Assembly (NCBI GenBank): GCA_964568975.1
Contig: CAZMSO010000014.1
Span: forward strand, 12,609-76,608
DNA from: CAZADA01 sp964568975
Lineage (GTDB): Bacteria > Pseudomonadota > Alphaproteobacteria > Caulobacterales > Maricaulaceae
DNA length: 64,000 bases
Reading direction: 5' to 3'
Below, piece by piece: positions 50,330 to 59,528 of this stretch; positions within the stretch are counted from its first letter, which is position 1; every line of letters begins with the position of its first letter. A program made the position numbers and the translations under genes. Under the pieces are notes generated by a model. It did not search any database. It was not told the origin of the DNA and saw only the letters and a program-made list of their open reading frames with translations.

Positions 50330-52207
50330 TCACACCATCAGGCCCTCGCCATGGGGATAAGGGTCATGCTCGGCGACCCAATGGCCCGGGCCCACCGCCA
50401 CAAGCTGCGGGCGATAGACCGCCTCAGCCGCACCGTCGCTTTTGGCGGGCCCCTCCGGCAAACGCGAGGGCATAAAGCGCAAGCCCGCACGCGGGTCCAG
50501 CGGACTGGGCGGATCGCCGCTCAGAGCGACGCGCGCGCGCGTCTTTTCGATCCGCGGGTCAGGGATCGGCGCCGCCGACAAGAGAGCCTGGGTGTAGGGA
50601 TGGCGCGGACCCGCGTAGAGGGTGTCGCGATCTGCACTCTCCACCACCCGTCCCAAGTAAAGCACCATGACTCTATGGCAGATTTCGCGCACCACCGACA
50701 AATCATGGCTGATGAACATCATCGCCAAGCCGAACTGAGTCTGCAGATCAATCAGAAGGTTGAGAATCTGCGCTTGAACCGACACATCAAGTGCTGACAC
50801 CGCTTCATCGCACACCACGAGCTTCGGCTCGATAATCATAGCCCGCGCAATGCCGACGCGCTGATTTTGCCCGCCGGACAGCTCATGGGGGTAGCGGTTG
50901 ATCAGCGCGGGATCGAGGCCGCAGCGCGCCATTATCGCGCGCGTCATGTCCGCCCGCTGGGACGCCGTGAGCTCGCGACGGTGCGTGCTCAAGGGCTCAG
51001 CGATCGAGCCGCCGATAGTCATGCGCGGATCAAGCGAGGCGAGGGGATCCTGGAACACGATCTGCGCGTCCCGGCGCGCCGTCCGCAACGCCGCTTTCGA
51101 GAGCGTGTCCGTCCCGCGGCCGATCCAGGCCACGGCGCCGGCCGTGCGCGGCAGCAACTCCAGCACGGCCCGGGCCAAGGTGGACTTGCCGCAGCCGGAT
51201 TCCCCGACAACGCCTAAGGTTTCGCCCGCGCGCAACGTCACGTCGACGCCATCGACGGCGCGCAAATGCCGCCGCCGACCGAACGGTCCGCCCTCGACCC
51301 GCACCGGAAACCACACTTTCACCCCGCGCGCGTCCAAAACGATGGGCGCGGCCTGGCCCGGCGCAGGCCCAAGCCGCGGCGCGCCGGGCCGGTTCGGCCG
51401 GTCGAGCCGCGGGGCGGCCTCCAACAGCATGCGCGTGTAGGGATCCTGCGGCGCTGCGAACAGCCGCTCCGCCGGCCCCTCCTCCACGACGCGGCCGCTC
51501 TTCATCACCATCACCCGGTCGGCCATGCGCGCGACCACGCCCATATCATGGGTGATCACGATCAAGCCGGCGCCAGTATCGCGCTTCAGCTCGTCCATAA
51601 TGTCGAGGACTTGAGCCTGCACCGTCACATCAAGCGCAGTCGTCGGCTCATCCGCGATCAGGACCTCCGGCTCGCAGAGCATGGCGATGGCGATCATCAC
51701 CCGCTGGCGCATGCCGCCGGAGAGCTCATGGGGATACTGGTTCATACGCCGCCGCGGATCAGGGATGCGCACGCGCTCAAGCCACGCCACGCACCGGGCC
51801 TCAGCCTCCGCCCCGACGACGCCGAGGTGGACCTTTAAGGCCTCCTTCATTTGGCTGCCGACGCGCATGTGCGGCGTAAGCGAGGTGAGCGGGTCCTGGA
51901 AGATCATGGCGATCCGGCGTCCGCGCACCCGGTTCAAGCGCTTCACCGGCACGCCGAGCAGCTCCTCGCCGCGATACCGCACCGAGCCCTGCGCGCGCCC
52001 ATTATCAGCCAACAGCCCCATGGCGGCGAGACAGGTTTGGCTTTTGCCCGACCCGGATTCGCCCACAATGGCCACACACTCTCCGGAGTGGAGCGCCAGA
52101 CTCACGCCGTCGACGGCCGGCACCACGCCATCGGGGGTGTCGAAACGGACATGCATGTCCGTCACCGCAAACACAGGCTCGCAATGGTCAGCAGCTCCGT
52201 CGTGCAT
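50330..52207 (-). CDS. Fused dual ATP-binding protein of an oligopeptide ABC importer (YejF type)
   Basis: This 625-residue protein has two complete ABC ATPase domains. The first has Walker A VGESGSGKS, signature HELSGGMRQRV and Walker B VLIADEPTTALD; the second has VGESGCGKS, HELSGGQNQRV and LVVCDEAVSALD. Each domain ends with the oligopeptide-family C-terminal motif (DPYTRMLL; HPYTQALL). This is the DppD-DppF fusion typical of YejF. No permease or binding-protein gene is in the window. The ATG at 52207 is preferred over an upstream GTG at 52255. Confidence 0.9.
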   Translation of the reverse strand: MHDGAADHCEPVFAVTDMHVRFDTPDGVVPAVDGVSLALHSGECVAIVGESGSGKSQTCLAAMGLLADNGRAQGSVRYRGEELLGVPVKRLNRVRGRRIAMIFQDPLTSLTPHMRVGSQMKEALKVHLGVVGAEAEARCVAWLERVRIPDPRRRMNQYPHELSGGMRQRVMIAIAMLCEPEVLIADEPTTALDVTVQAQVLDIMDELKRDTGAGLIVITHDMGVVARMADRVMVMKSGRVVEEGPAERLFAAPQDPYTRMLLEAAPRLDRPNRPGAPRLGPAPGQAAPIVLDARGVKVWFPVRVEGGPFGRRRHLRAVDGVDVTLRAGETLGVVGESGCGKSTLARAVLELLPRTAGAVAWIGRGTDTLSKAALRTARRDAQIVFQDPLASLDPRMTIGGSIAEPLSTHRRELTASQRADMTRAIMARCGLDPALINRYPHELSGGQNQRVGIARAMIIEPKLVVCDEAVSALDVSVQAQILNLLIDLQTQFGLAMMFISHDLSVVREICHRVMVLYLGRVVESADRDTLYAGPRHPYTQALLSAAPIPDPRIEKTRARVALSGDPPSPLDPRAGLRFMPSRLPEGPAKSDGAAEAVYRPQLVAVGPGHWVAEHDPYPHGEGLMV

Positions 52208-52412
52208 ACCGTCGTCCCGATACGGCGCGGCATCGGTTACGCCGCCCGTGAACACTGTATCGGCTTTAGGCGCGCCCCCCCAGACTGCGCCGCAGGACTC
52301 CCGTGACGTGGTCGGCGGAACGCATGGGCGCGCCAGACGAGGAATGTTACAGCCGTCACCAGCGAGGGGACGCCCTCACTGATGCGTTGAGTTCGTGAAC
52401 AAGCGGGGGCCT

Positions 52413-53009
52413 ATGTCGAACCTGGGTTTAGAAACAGAAACATATCACACACTGAGTATTCTTATTCTCGTCATCAGCATCATCGCCGCAATGTGGTCCG
52501 TACGCTCCAGCAACAGCATTGCAATACGGATGAAAGAAATTGACGTCATGCGTCACTGCAATGAGCGGTACAGTGAGGCGGGTCGACATCGGGTCAAGTT
52601 GTTCAAAAAGCTCTACACCGACAACAATGTCCATCAGCGCGAAATTGACGAGTTTTTTCGCCACTACTGGGGCGTTCAGTGTGATCAATACGACTATTTC
52701 CGGAAAGGGTTTCTGCCCTTCGATGTTTATCAGTCTTGGGTGTACTCCCGCTACATCGACTTTCACAACAACAACCCACTCGGCAGCATTGACGGCGGGG
52801 GGTGGGATAATAACCCTGAATTAAAGCTGAGCTTTCGCTACGGATGGGATCAGGTTGGTCGCGCCATTTCCGAACACCACAGCGATTTTTTTAGTTTCAT
52901 CAGTGAGTTGATTACCACAATGCAACAAGCTGATAATATGACCAGCGACCGCCGGCCACGGTTTGTCAAAAACTGGATTAAAAGCCGACTGAAAGCCACG
53001 CGCCGATAA
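52413..53009 (+). CDS. Membrane-anchored hypothetical protein with atypical composition
   Basis: This 198-residue protein is visibly richer in A and T than everything around it and uses codons such as AAT, TTT and ATA that the neighbours avoid. One N-terminal membrane segment (about 12-30, ILILVISIIAAMW) is followed by a Lys/Arg/Asp/Tyr-rich cytoplasmic part with FFRHYWGVQCDQYDYFRKGF and a basic C-terminus. No known domain recognised. An in-frame GTG at 52395 is an alternative start. It stands alone between convergent genes, consistent with recent acquisition. Confidence 0.7.
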   Translation: MSNLGLETETYHTLSILILVISIIAAMWSVRSSNSIAIRMKEIDVMRHCNERYSEAGRHRVKLFKKLYTDNNVHQREIDEFFRHYWGVQCDQYDYFRKGFLPFDVYQSWVYSRYIDFHNNNPLGSIDGGGWDNNPELKLSFRYGWDQVGRAISEHHSDFFSFISELITTMQQADNMTSDRRPRFVKNWIKSRLKATRR

Positions 53010-53069
53010 GGCGCGTCCCTGGCGGGGCGTCCCTAGGGGGGCGTCTTTAGGGCGGCGCCGATGTGCGGC

Positions 53070-54809
53070 TCACGGCACGGCGTCGAGGAACTCTTCTATG
53101 CTGGACCACACCTCCGGCTCTGTTAAGAGCGGCGCGTGCCCCACCGCCGGCGCTTCCACGGTCTTTAAGTCAAGCTTGCGCAACCGCATCTTCGCCACGG
53201 TGTCGCGGCCGAGCAAATCCGAGAGCTCGCCGCGGATGACGAGGGTCGGGATTTCCTTCAGCGCTTCGAAAAAGGGCCACAAATCCGCGCCGGATTCCGC
53301 CTCCTCCAAAAAGGGCCCGGCGATGGCGGGATCATAGTCCAACAAAATCCGTCCATCGGGCGTTTGCCGGTAAAGCCGGCGGGCGACCATGTCCCAAAAC
53401 GCCTCGTCATGGCGCATCGTGGGAAAGGAAGGACCATGGACCTCGCGGGTCATGCGCGCAGCGTCCGCCCAATCCTCCGCAGCGGGACCGCCGCCAATGT
53501 ACGCGCGGATGCGCTCAAGCCCCTCCGCGCCCAAATCGGGGCCGATGTCGTTGATGATCGCGCCCACGACTTTGCCCGGTTGGGCGGAGGCGAGCATCAT
53601 CGCCATCAACCCTCCCATGGAGGCGCCCAGGACCACGACCGGCCCGACGTCGAGGGAGCCCAGCAAACCGAGCATGTCGCCCACATAATAGCCCGGCTGA
53701 TAATGGTCGGGATTGGCGTCCCAGTCGGACTTCCCGCGTCCGCGTTGATCAGGCACGATCACACGCCGCCCAAGCGCGGCGAGGCGCGGCGCCACCTCCT
53801 CATAATCGCGGCCATTGCGCGTGAGGCCATGCAGGCACAAGACCGGCGTCTCGCGCGCCGGCGCGTTCGGGTCCGCCGGCTGAGGCGTGTACTCGCGATA
53901 GAACAGCTCCAACCCGTCCGGCGTGTGGAAAAACGCATCGCGCACAGGATCCGGCGGCGGCGGGCCCACAGGAGCCTCCGATTCAGCGTCCGCCGGTTCA
54001 TCGGCCTGGCCGTCGGATTCATCGTCCGCCCGCGCTCCCGCGACGTCGGCGGCGTCCGGCGTCGGCGCGTCATCCGCCGCCTCAATCGCGTCCACCGCAG
54101 TCGCGTCCGCCTCAGCGGCGTCCGGCGCGCGCGGCTCCGGCCCCGCTAAGGACTCACTGCTCAGCGCGGCGTCCGCGCCATCGCCGTCATCCTCCGTCGC
54201 GACGGAGGGCTCCGCCGGCGCAGCAGCCGCCCCCACCTCCTCAAGCGCGGCGTCGCTCTCCGCGACAAAAGCGTCGGCGGCCGTTTCCGGCGGATCGTCA
54301 AAGTCCGCGACCGCCGCGAGCGCCGCTTCCAGCTCCGCCGCCACCGCGTCGGCGTCGCCGGCGTCTGCGGACGCCTCTCCCGCGGATGCTGGCGACGGCG
54401 CAGCCGCCCACAGGCTCGTCTCGTCCCGACGCCCCGCGTTGTCTTGCGCCGGCGCGTCGCCCACCCCGCCGGACGCCGCCGACTGCAGATCCGTCGACGG
54501 CTCAGGCTCAGGCTCAGGCGGCGCAGCTCGGCGCGCCGGCTCTGCAACCGGCGGGGGCGGCGGGGGCGGCGCAACGGCCGGCGGAGACGGGAAACCGCCG
54601 GCGGCGTCCGCAGTCTCGAGCTCAGCGGCGGGCTCGCGCTCAACAGCGGGCTCGCGCTGCGGGCGTTGCGAGGGCGCAGGCCGCGCGCTGGGACGCGAGG
54701 GCCCCAAGGGCAAATCGAGCAATTCCGGCGGCGGCGAGCCCTTCCCCGTGACATGAGGCAAATGGTCGACCGCCCGTCCCTCGGGCCGCTTATTGCGACG
54801 CCAAAACAT
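53070..54809 (-). CDS. Alpha/beta hydrolase with long disordered N-terminal region
   Basis: Residues about 1-300 are low complexity, rich in Ala, Asp, Glu and Pro, with no recognisable domain. Residues about 310-579 are an alpha/beta hydrolase: oxyanion strand VLCLHGLTRNGRDY, the nucleophile elbow VVLGASMGGLMAM, an acid region near RGELSDLL, and the closing histidine in VGHAPLLTEPEVW. The combination of a 300-residue acidic tail with an enzyme is unusual. The ATG at 54809 (MFWRRNKRP) is chosen over 54887. Substrate unknown. Confidence 0.8.
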   Translation of the reverse strand: MFWRRNKRPEGRAVDHLPHVTGKGSPPPELLDLPLGPSRPSARPAPSQRPQREPAVEREPAAELETADAAGGFPSPPAVAPPPPPPPVAEPARRAAPPEPEPEPSTDLQSAASGGVGDAPAQDNAGRRDETSLWAAAPSPASAGEASADAGDADAVAAELEAALAAVADFDDPPETAADAFVAESDAALEEVGAAAAPAEPSVATEDDGDGADAALSSESLAGPEPRAPDAAEADATAVDAIEAADDAPTPDAADVAGARADDESDGQADEPADAESEAPVGPPPPDPVRDAFFHTPDGLELFYREYTPQPADPNAPARETPVLCLHGLTRNGRDYEEVAPRLAALGRRVIVPDQRGRGKSDWDANPDHYQPGYYVGDMLGLLGSLDVGPVVVLGASMGGLMAMMLASAQPGKVVGAIINDIGPDLGAEGLERIRAYIGGGPAAEDWADAARMTREVHGPSFPTMRHDEAFWDMVARRLYRQTPDGRILLDYDPAIAGPFLEEAESGADLWPFFEALKEIPTLVIRGELSDLLGRDTVAKMRLRKLDLKTVEAPAVGHAPLLTEPEVWSSIEEFLDAVP

Positions 54810-54947
54810 CGCGCACTCCGTGAGCATCGTGTGTGAAAAACACGCGTGGCTGCGGCGACCACGCCGCGCGCCCGCCAGCCGCGACAATATACGCGCAAGT
54901 CGCGCGATGCGCGAGAGAGATGGCTGTGGATTTAACGCTGGCGCGCC

Positions 54948-55940
54948 TCAATCGGCCTCGACCAAGGGCGCGACGGCGTCGGCGGGCTGATCGGCGTTCG
55001 TCGCGGCCAAAAACGCCTGCACATCGGAGAGCGTTCGTTGGGGGTCCTCCTCATGGGGAATGTGGCCGAGGTCGTCATAAACCACCGTGCGGGCGTCGGG
55101 GATCGCGGCCGCAAACCGCTGCGCATGCTCCACCGGCACCAAGCTGTCGCGCGCGCCCCACACAACAAGCGTGGGCGCGACCACGCGCTGCAAAGCGGGC
55201 TCGGGATCCGGCAATGTGAACACCGCCAGCCGCGCCAACAGCGCCTCGCTATTGCCCTCGCGTCGCATCAACGCGCGCACGCGCGTCGCCATAGCGGGAT
55301 CCATGCGCTCAGGATCGCCATAGAGATTGCGCGTGGCCGCCTCCACCACAGGGGCGGGCGCTAAGCGCAAATAGCCTTCCACGGCGGCCGGCACCGGCGC
55401 AGGCTCATCCCCCACGCCTTGATTGGGGAAGCCGCCGGCCGCGACCAAAATAAGCGCGCTCACCCGCTCAGGATAGGCCGCCGCATAGCGCCACGCCACT
55501 AAGCCGCCCAACGAACTCCCCGCCACGGCGAACTGCTCCAGCCCGAGTTCGTCCAACAGCGCCGCCACCAGCGCCACAGTCTGCTCATTCGTGTAGCGGC
55601 CCTCTGGATCCGGCCCCGTGAGACCGTGGCCGGGCAAATCAAACCGGATCACGCGCCGAGCGTCAGAAAGGCCCGCCGCCCATCCGTCCCACGTCTCCAA
55701 GCTGTGGGAAAAGCCATGGATCAGCACGATCGGCGGCGCGTCGGCGGGTCCCTCGTCACGCACGCGGAACCGGACGCCCTCCGCCGTCACATACCGATCC
55801 GTCGGCGCGCCATAGGTCGCCTCCAGCTCGGCCGCGGACAGCGGTGCTTCAGAAAACGTGTTCAGCAACGCGCGCCCGCCAAACAGCACGCCCGCCGCGG
55901 CCAACAACACCACGCCCACAACCACCAGGATCGTCCGCAT
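54948..55940 (-). CDS. Membrane-anchored alpha/beta hydrolase
   Basis: This 330-residue protein has an N-terminal membrane segment (about 3-25) and a typical alpha/beta hydrolase: IVLIHGFSHSLETW, RFDLPGHGLTG, nucleophile GSSLGGLVAW, and the end motif DLGHIPHEEDP with the catalytic histidine. It resembles esterase/haloalkane-dehalogenase-like hydrolases; the substrate cannot be told. GGGAGAG precedes the ATG at 55940. It lies between the other hydrolase and eda, all leftward. Confidence 0.85.
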   Translation of the reverse strand: MRTILVVVGVVLLAAAGVLFGGRALLNTFSEAPLSAAELEATYGAPTDRYVTAEGVRFRVRDEGPADAPPIVLIHGFSHSLETWDGWAAGLSDARRVIRFDLPGHGLTGPDPEGRYTNEQTVALVAALLDELGLEQFAVAGSSLGGLVAWRYAAAYPERVSALILVAAGGFPNQGVGDEPAPVPAAVEGYLRLAPAPVVEAATRNLYGDPERMDPAMATRVRALMRREGNSEALLARLAVFTLPDPEPALQRVVAPTLVVWGARDSLVPVEHAQRFAAAIPDARTVVYDDLGHIPHEEDPQRTLSDVQAFLAATNADQPADAVAPLVEAD

Positions 55941-56022
55941 GCCCACTCTCCCTCATGGCCGCCCCCGCGGCGCATCCCGTTAACATCGCCGCGATTACGG
56001 CGGTGGTGCGGCGCGCCCGCCC

Positions 56023-56679
56023 CTAGCCCGCCAGCGCCGCAGCGGCCGCCGCCAGACGCGTGATCGCGCCCCAGTCCTTCGCCGCGATGGCGGCTTTCGG
56101 CGCGACCCAGGATCCGCCCACGCACGCGACATTCGGCAACGCCAAATACTCCGGCGCGGTGTCGGGCGTGATCCCGCCCGTGGGGCAAAACGTGATCTGG
56201 GGCAAAGGCCCGCGCACAGCGTTCAGATAAGCCCGTCCCCCGGCCGGTTCTGCAGGGAAGAACTTCTGCACGGCAAACCCCGCCTCATAAAGCGTCATCA
56301 TCTCCGTAACGGTCGCAGCGCCGGGAAGCACCGCGACATCAAGGGCCTCAAGCGCTTCAATCATCAGCCGCGAGGTTCCCGGCGTGACGAGGAAATCAGC
56401 GCCCGCATCGACGCATCGGCGCGCGTCATCAGGGGTCTTGACGCTCCCCACGCCCACATAGGCCTCCGGGACGGCCGCCTTCATCCGCGTCAGCGACTGG
56501 AGCCCCACGGCCGTGCGCAACGTTGTTTCGATGACCCGCAGACCACCAGCGACCAGCGCGTCAGCCAGCGGCGCGGCGTCGTCGACATCCTCCACGGCCA
56601 ACACCGGAATGACCGTCGCCGCCGCCACGATCGGCTCGACCCCCGCGGCGTGCGCAGCCGCCACGCCCGCCCCGCTCAC
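56023..56679 (-). CDS. eda: 2-Dehydro-3-deoxyphosphogluconate aldolase
   Basis: This 218-residue class I aldolase splits KDPG into pyruvate and glyceraldehyde-3-phosphate, the last step of the Entner-Doudoroff pathway. The catalytic glutamate is in RVIETTLRT, the Schiff-base lysine in VQKFFPAEPAGG, and the phosphate-binding TGGITPDTAPEYL follows. Translation starts at a GTG at 56679 that overlaps the edd stop (GTGA), so both enzymes are made from one message. The first 20 residues are less conserved than the rest. Confidence 0.93.
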   Translation of the reverse strand: MSGAGVAAAHAAGVEPIVAAATVIPVLAVEDVDDAAPLADALVAGGLRVIETTLRTAVGLQSLTRMKAAVPEAYVGVGSVKTPDDARRCVDAGADFLVTPGTSRLMIEALEALDVAVLPGAATVTEMMTLYEAGFAVQKFFPAEPAGGRAYLNAVRGPLPQITFCPTGGITPDTAPEYLALPNVACVGGSWVAPKAAIAAKDWGAITRLAAAAAALAG

Positions 56680-58547
56680 GCCAACGCCTCCGCGCGGGTC
56701 GGCGCGACCGCGTCAAACGCGCCGAAACTCATCGCGCCTTGGTCGGCCCGGGTCGCGCGGTCACGGAAGCCCGCGAACAGCTCGCGGCCAAGCCCACGCT
56801 GCTCTGCGGTCAAATCCGCCGTCGCCGCCGCACGCGCCGCGAACGTCGCGGGGTCCGCCTTCACGTCAAGGACGCCCGCCTCGCTGTCCAGGCGGATCAC
56901 ATCGCCGTCGCGCACTTTCGCAATTGGTCCGCCATCCGCGGCCTCCGCGCACACATGGATCGCCGCCGGCACTTTGCCGGACGCGCCGGACATGCGCCCG
57001 TCCGTCACCAGCGCGACTTTGAAGCCGCGATCCTGGAGCACGCCGAGGCTCGGCGTCAGCTTGTGAAGCTCGGGCATGCCATTGGCTTGCGGGCCCTGGA
57101 AGCGCACCACCGCAATGAAGTCCCGATCAAGCTCGCCGGCTTTGAAGCGATCCAGCAGCTCTTGCTGGGAGTGGAAGACAATCGCCGGCGCCTCCACCAC
57201 CCGGTGCTTGGGCTTGACGGCGGAGACTTTGATGATCGCGCGCCCAAGCGCGCCCTCCAGCAAATGGAGCCCGCCCGTCGCGCTGAAGGGGTCCGACACG
57301 GGCCGCAGCACCTCAAGGTCGCCGGACTCCACGGGGGCGTCGCGCCACGCCAACGCGCCGTCCGCCAGCGCAGGCTCCTGGGCGTAGCGGCGCAGGCCCG
57401 GGCCTGCGACGGTTTGCACATCCTCATGCATCAGACCCGCGTCCAGCAGTTCGCGCACCAAAAATCCCATGCCGCCAGCCGCGTGGAAGTGGTTCACATC
57501 CGCCAAACCATTCGGGTAGATCCGGCAGAGAAGGGGCGTCACCTGCGCCAAATCCTCAAAATCCGTCCAATCGACGAGGATCCCCGCCGCCCGCGCCATA
57601 GCGATGATGTGGATGGTGTGGTTGGTCGATCCGCCTGTGGCGTTGAGCCCGACAATCGCGTTCACCACAGCCCGCTCGTCGATTACATCGCAGAAGGGGA
57701 TCGCCTCCTCGCCCAAATCTGTGATCGCCGCCGCGCGCTGGGCGGTCGCGACCGTGAGCGCGTCGCGCAAGGGCGTGTTCGGATTGACGAAGGCGGCGCC
57801 GGGCAGATGCAGACCCATCACCTCCATCAGCATCTGGTTGGAGTTCGCAGTGCCGTAGAACGTGCACGTGCCAGGGCTGTGATAGCTCTTGGACTCCGCT
57901 TCAAGCAACGCATCGCGCCCGACCTTGCCTTCGGCGTGGAGCTGACGCACCCGCGCTTTCTCCGCATTCGGAAGGCCTGACGGCATGGGGCCGGCGGGGC
58001 AGAACACCGCCGGCAAATGCCCAAAACGCGCCGCCCCGATGAACAGGCCCGGCACGATTTTGTCGCACACGCCGAGGTAAAGCCCCGCGTCAAACACATT
58101 GTGGGACAAGCTGACCGCCGTCGCCAACGCGATGACATCGCGTGAGAAAAGCGACAAGTCCATGCCCGGTTGACCTTGTGTCACGCCGTCACACATGGCC
58201 GGCACGCCGCCCGCGATTTGCGCCGTCGCGCCGGCGTCACGCGCGGCGGCTTTGATCTGCTCGGGAAACGCGCCGAGCGGCTGATGCGCCGACAGCATAT
58301 CGTTGTAGGCGGTCACGATGGCGAGGTTTGGCCACCGCGCCTCGCTGAACACGTCTTTGATCTTGGCTTTATCGTCCGAGGGGCTGGCGGCGAAGGCGTG
58401 AGCCAAGTTCCCGCAGGAGAGCGTTTTGCGGTGAGGCCCGTCCCGGCGCGCGGCGGCCATCTGCTCGCGATAAGCGGCGCGTGCATCGCGGCTGCGCGCA
58501 CGGATGCGCTCCGTCACCTCCTGCACGCGTGGATGCATCACCGCCAT
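56676..58547 (-). CDS. edd: 6-Phosphogluconate dehydratase
   Basis: This 623-residue 4Fe-4S dehydratase (IlvD/Edd family) converts 6-phosphogluconate to KDPG. Conserved elements are VTAYNDMLSAHQPLG, AMCDGVTQGQPGMDLSL, SLSHNVFDAGLYLGVCDKI, YHSPGTCTFYGTANSNQ and GGSTNHTIHI; cysteines for the cluster are among these. GGAGGC precedes the ATG. It is directly followed and overlapped by eda. The Entner-Doudoroff pair is characteristic of many alphaproteobacteria. No zwf or pgl is in the window. Confidence 0.95.
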   Translation of the reverse strand: MAVMHPRVQEVTERIRARSRDARAAYREQMAAARRDGPHRKTLSCGNLAHAFAASPSDDKAKIKDVFSEARWPNLAIVTAYNDMLSAHQPLGAFPEQIKAAARDAGATAQIAGGVPAMCDGVTQGQPGMDLSLFSRDVIALATAVSLSHNVFDAGLYLGVCDKIVPGLFIGAARFGHLPAVFCPAGPMPSGLPNAEKARVRQLHAEGKVGRDALLEAESKSYHSPGTCTFYGTANSNQMLMEVMGLHLPGAAFVNPNTPLRDALTVATAQRAAAITDLGEEAIPFCDVIDERAVVNAIVGLNATGGSTNHTIHIIAMARAAGILVDWTDFEDLAQVTPLLCRIYPNGLADVNHFHAAGGMGFLVRELLDAGLMHEDVQTVAGPGLRRYAQEPALADGALAWRDAPVESGDLEVLRPVSDPFSATGGLHLLEGALGRAIIKVSAVKPKHRVVEAPAIVFHSQQELLDRFKAGELDRDFIAVVRFQGPQANGMPELHKLTPSLGVLQDRGFKVALVTDGRMSGASGKVPAAIHVCAEAADGGPIAKVRDGDVIRLDSEAGVLDVKADPATFAARAAATADLTAEQRGLGRELFAGFRDRATRADQGAMSFGAFDAVAPTRAEALA

Positions 58548-58670
58548 GCTCGGCCTCCGGCTCGCTGAGAGAGTGTAACGCTCAGGACCCTAGGCCCGTT
58601 CCACCCGCGACGCCATGGGCCCGGAGGTCGCGGACCGACCCGCGCGACGCCTGCGCCTCGGCGGCGTTGC

Positions 58671-59252
58671 TCACTCAGGACCCGTCGCCTTCTTAATGTG
58701 GTGCGCGAGCAGCACCGCCGCGATCCCTGTCGACAAGAAGTTCACGCCCAACAACACGCCCAAAACAAACGTGGAGGTTCCCGGCAATCCCAACGCAATC
58801 ACGACGCCGAGGCCGACACTGATCACCGCGGACCCAAGCACAAACACCCAGCCTTGCGCCGGGCGCACGCGCAACGCGAACAGCGCTTGGAACACGCCCT
58901 CCACGACAAACACCGTCGCCACCACCAGCGTCAGGGCCAACAGGCCGCTCATGGGGTCAAACAGCACGAACAGCCCCGCCCCCAACGTCAGCACGCTCAA
59001 CAGCACCGACCAGGCCAGCGCGCCGACGCCGCGCACGCCAAACGCGCTCACCAGGCCCGCAACGCCCGCGAACACGAACAACCATCCGATGATGAAGTTC
59101 GCCGCCAGACTGGCCAGGATCGGAAACACAATCGCCAGCACCCCCACCACAAGGTGGATGATCCCGCTCCAAAACAGCCAGGCGCGCCCTTTGCGCAGGC
59201 CCTCCATCGTCGCGGGATCGCCGCTGATGCGGATGGTGATGTCGTCGCTCAT
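58671..59252 (-). CDS. HdeD-like membrane protein
   Basis: This 193-residue protein has six hydrophobic segments after a charged 30-residue start, with repeated small-residue helices (IIHLVVGVLAIVFPILAS, FVFAGVAGLVSAFGV, VLLSVLTLGAGLFVLFDPM split by family turns). This is the HdeD/DUF308 pattern, linked to acid resistance in enterobacteria but of uncertain role here. The ATG at 59252 with GGAGGCG is used; the upstream extension is basic and unlikely. It follows tkt after 276 bases that hold a structured inverted repeat. Confidence 0.8.
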   Translation of the reverse strand: MSDDITIRISGDPATMEGLRKGRAWLFWSGIIHLVVGVLAIVFPILASLAANFIIGWLFVFAGVAGLVSAFGVRGVGALAWSVLLSVLTLGAGLFVLFDPMSGLLALTLVVATVFVVEGVFQALFALRVRPAQGWVFVLGSAVISVGLGVVIALGLPGTSTFVLGVLLGVNFLSTGIAAVLLAHHIKKATGPE

Positions 59253-59404
59253 AAACGCCTCCGGCTGTCCGGCCCCCCACGGGCGCGCGCGAGTATACGC
59301 CGCACGCGCGCCCGCTGCGAGGCGCACGCGCGTGGCGACGCGTTGGTCGCAAAGGCGCGGTCAAGACCAGGCGCCGCTAAGACCGACAGCCCTGAGGAGG
59401 GCAT

Positions 59405-59468
59405 GGCGAGGCCGCGGGACGGCTCTCGTGAGAGCCACGCCTCAGAGCCGCCTCCCCGGGCCTCGCCG
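59405..59468. repeat. Nested inverted repeat between tkt and the HdeD-like gene
   Basis: An outer imperfect pair, GGCGAGGCCGCGGG (59405-59418) and CCCCGGGCCTCGCC (59455-59468), encloses a perfect 16-bp palindrome GGCTCTCGTGAGAGCC (59421-59436). It could fold into a branched stem. No T-run follows on either strand. Confidence 0.6.
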
Positions 59469-59528
59469 CGTCAGCGCCGTCCTCAAAGAGGGCGTCGCGC
59501 CAATGGCGTCACGCTCTCACAAACGGGG

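Noticed and set aside
59421..59436. Transcription terminator after tkt
   Set aside because: The palindrome has no following T-run on either strand, and the tkt end is about 90 bases away.
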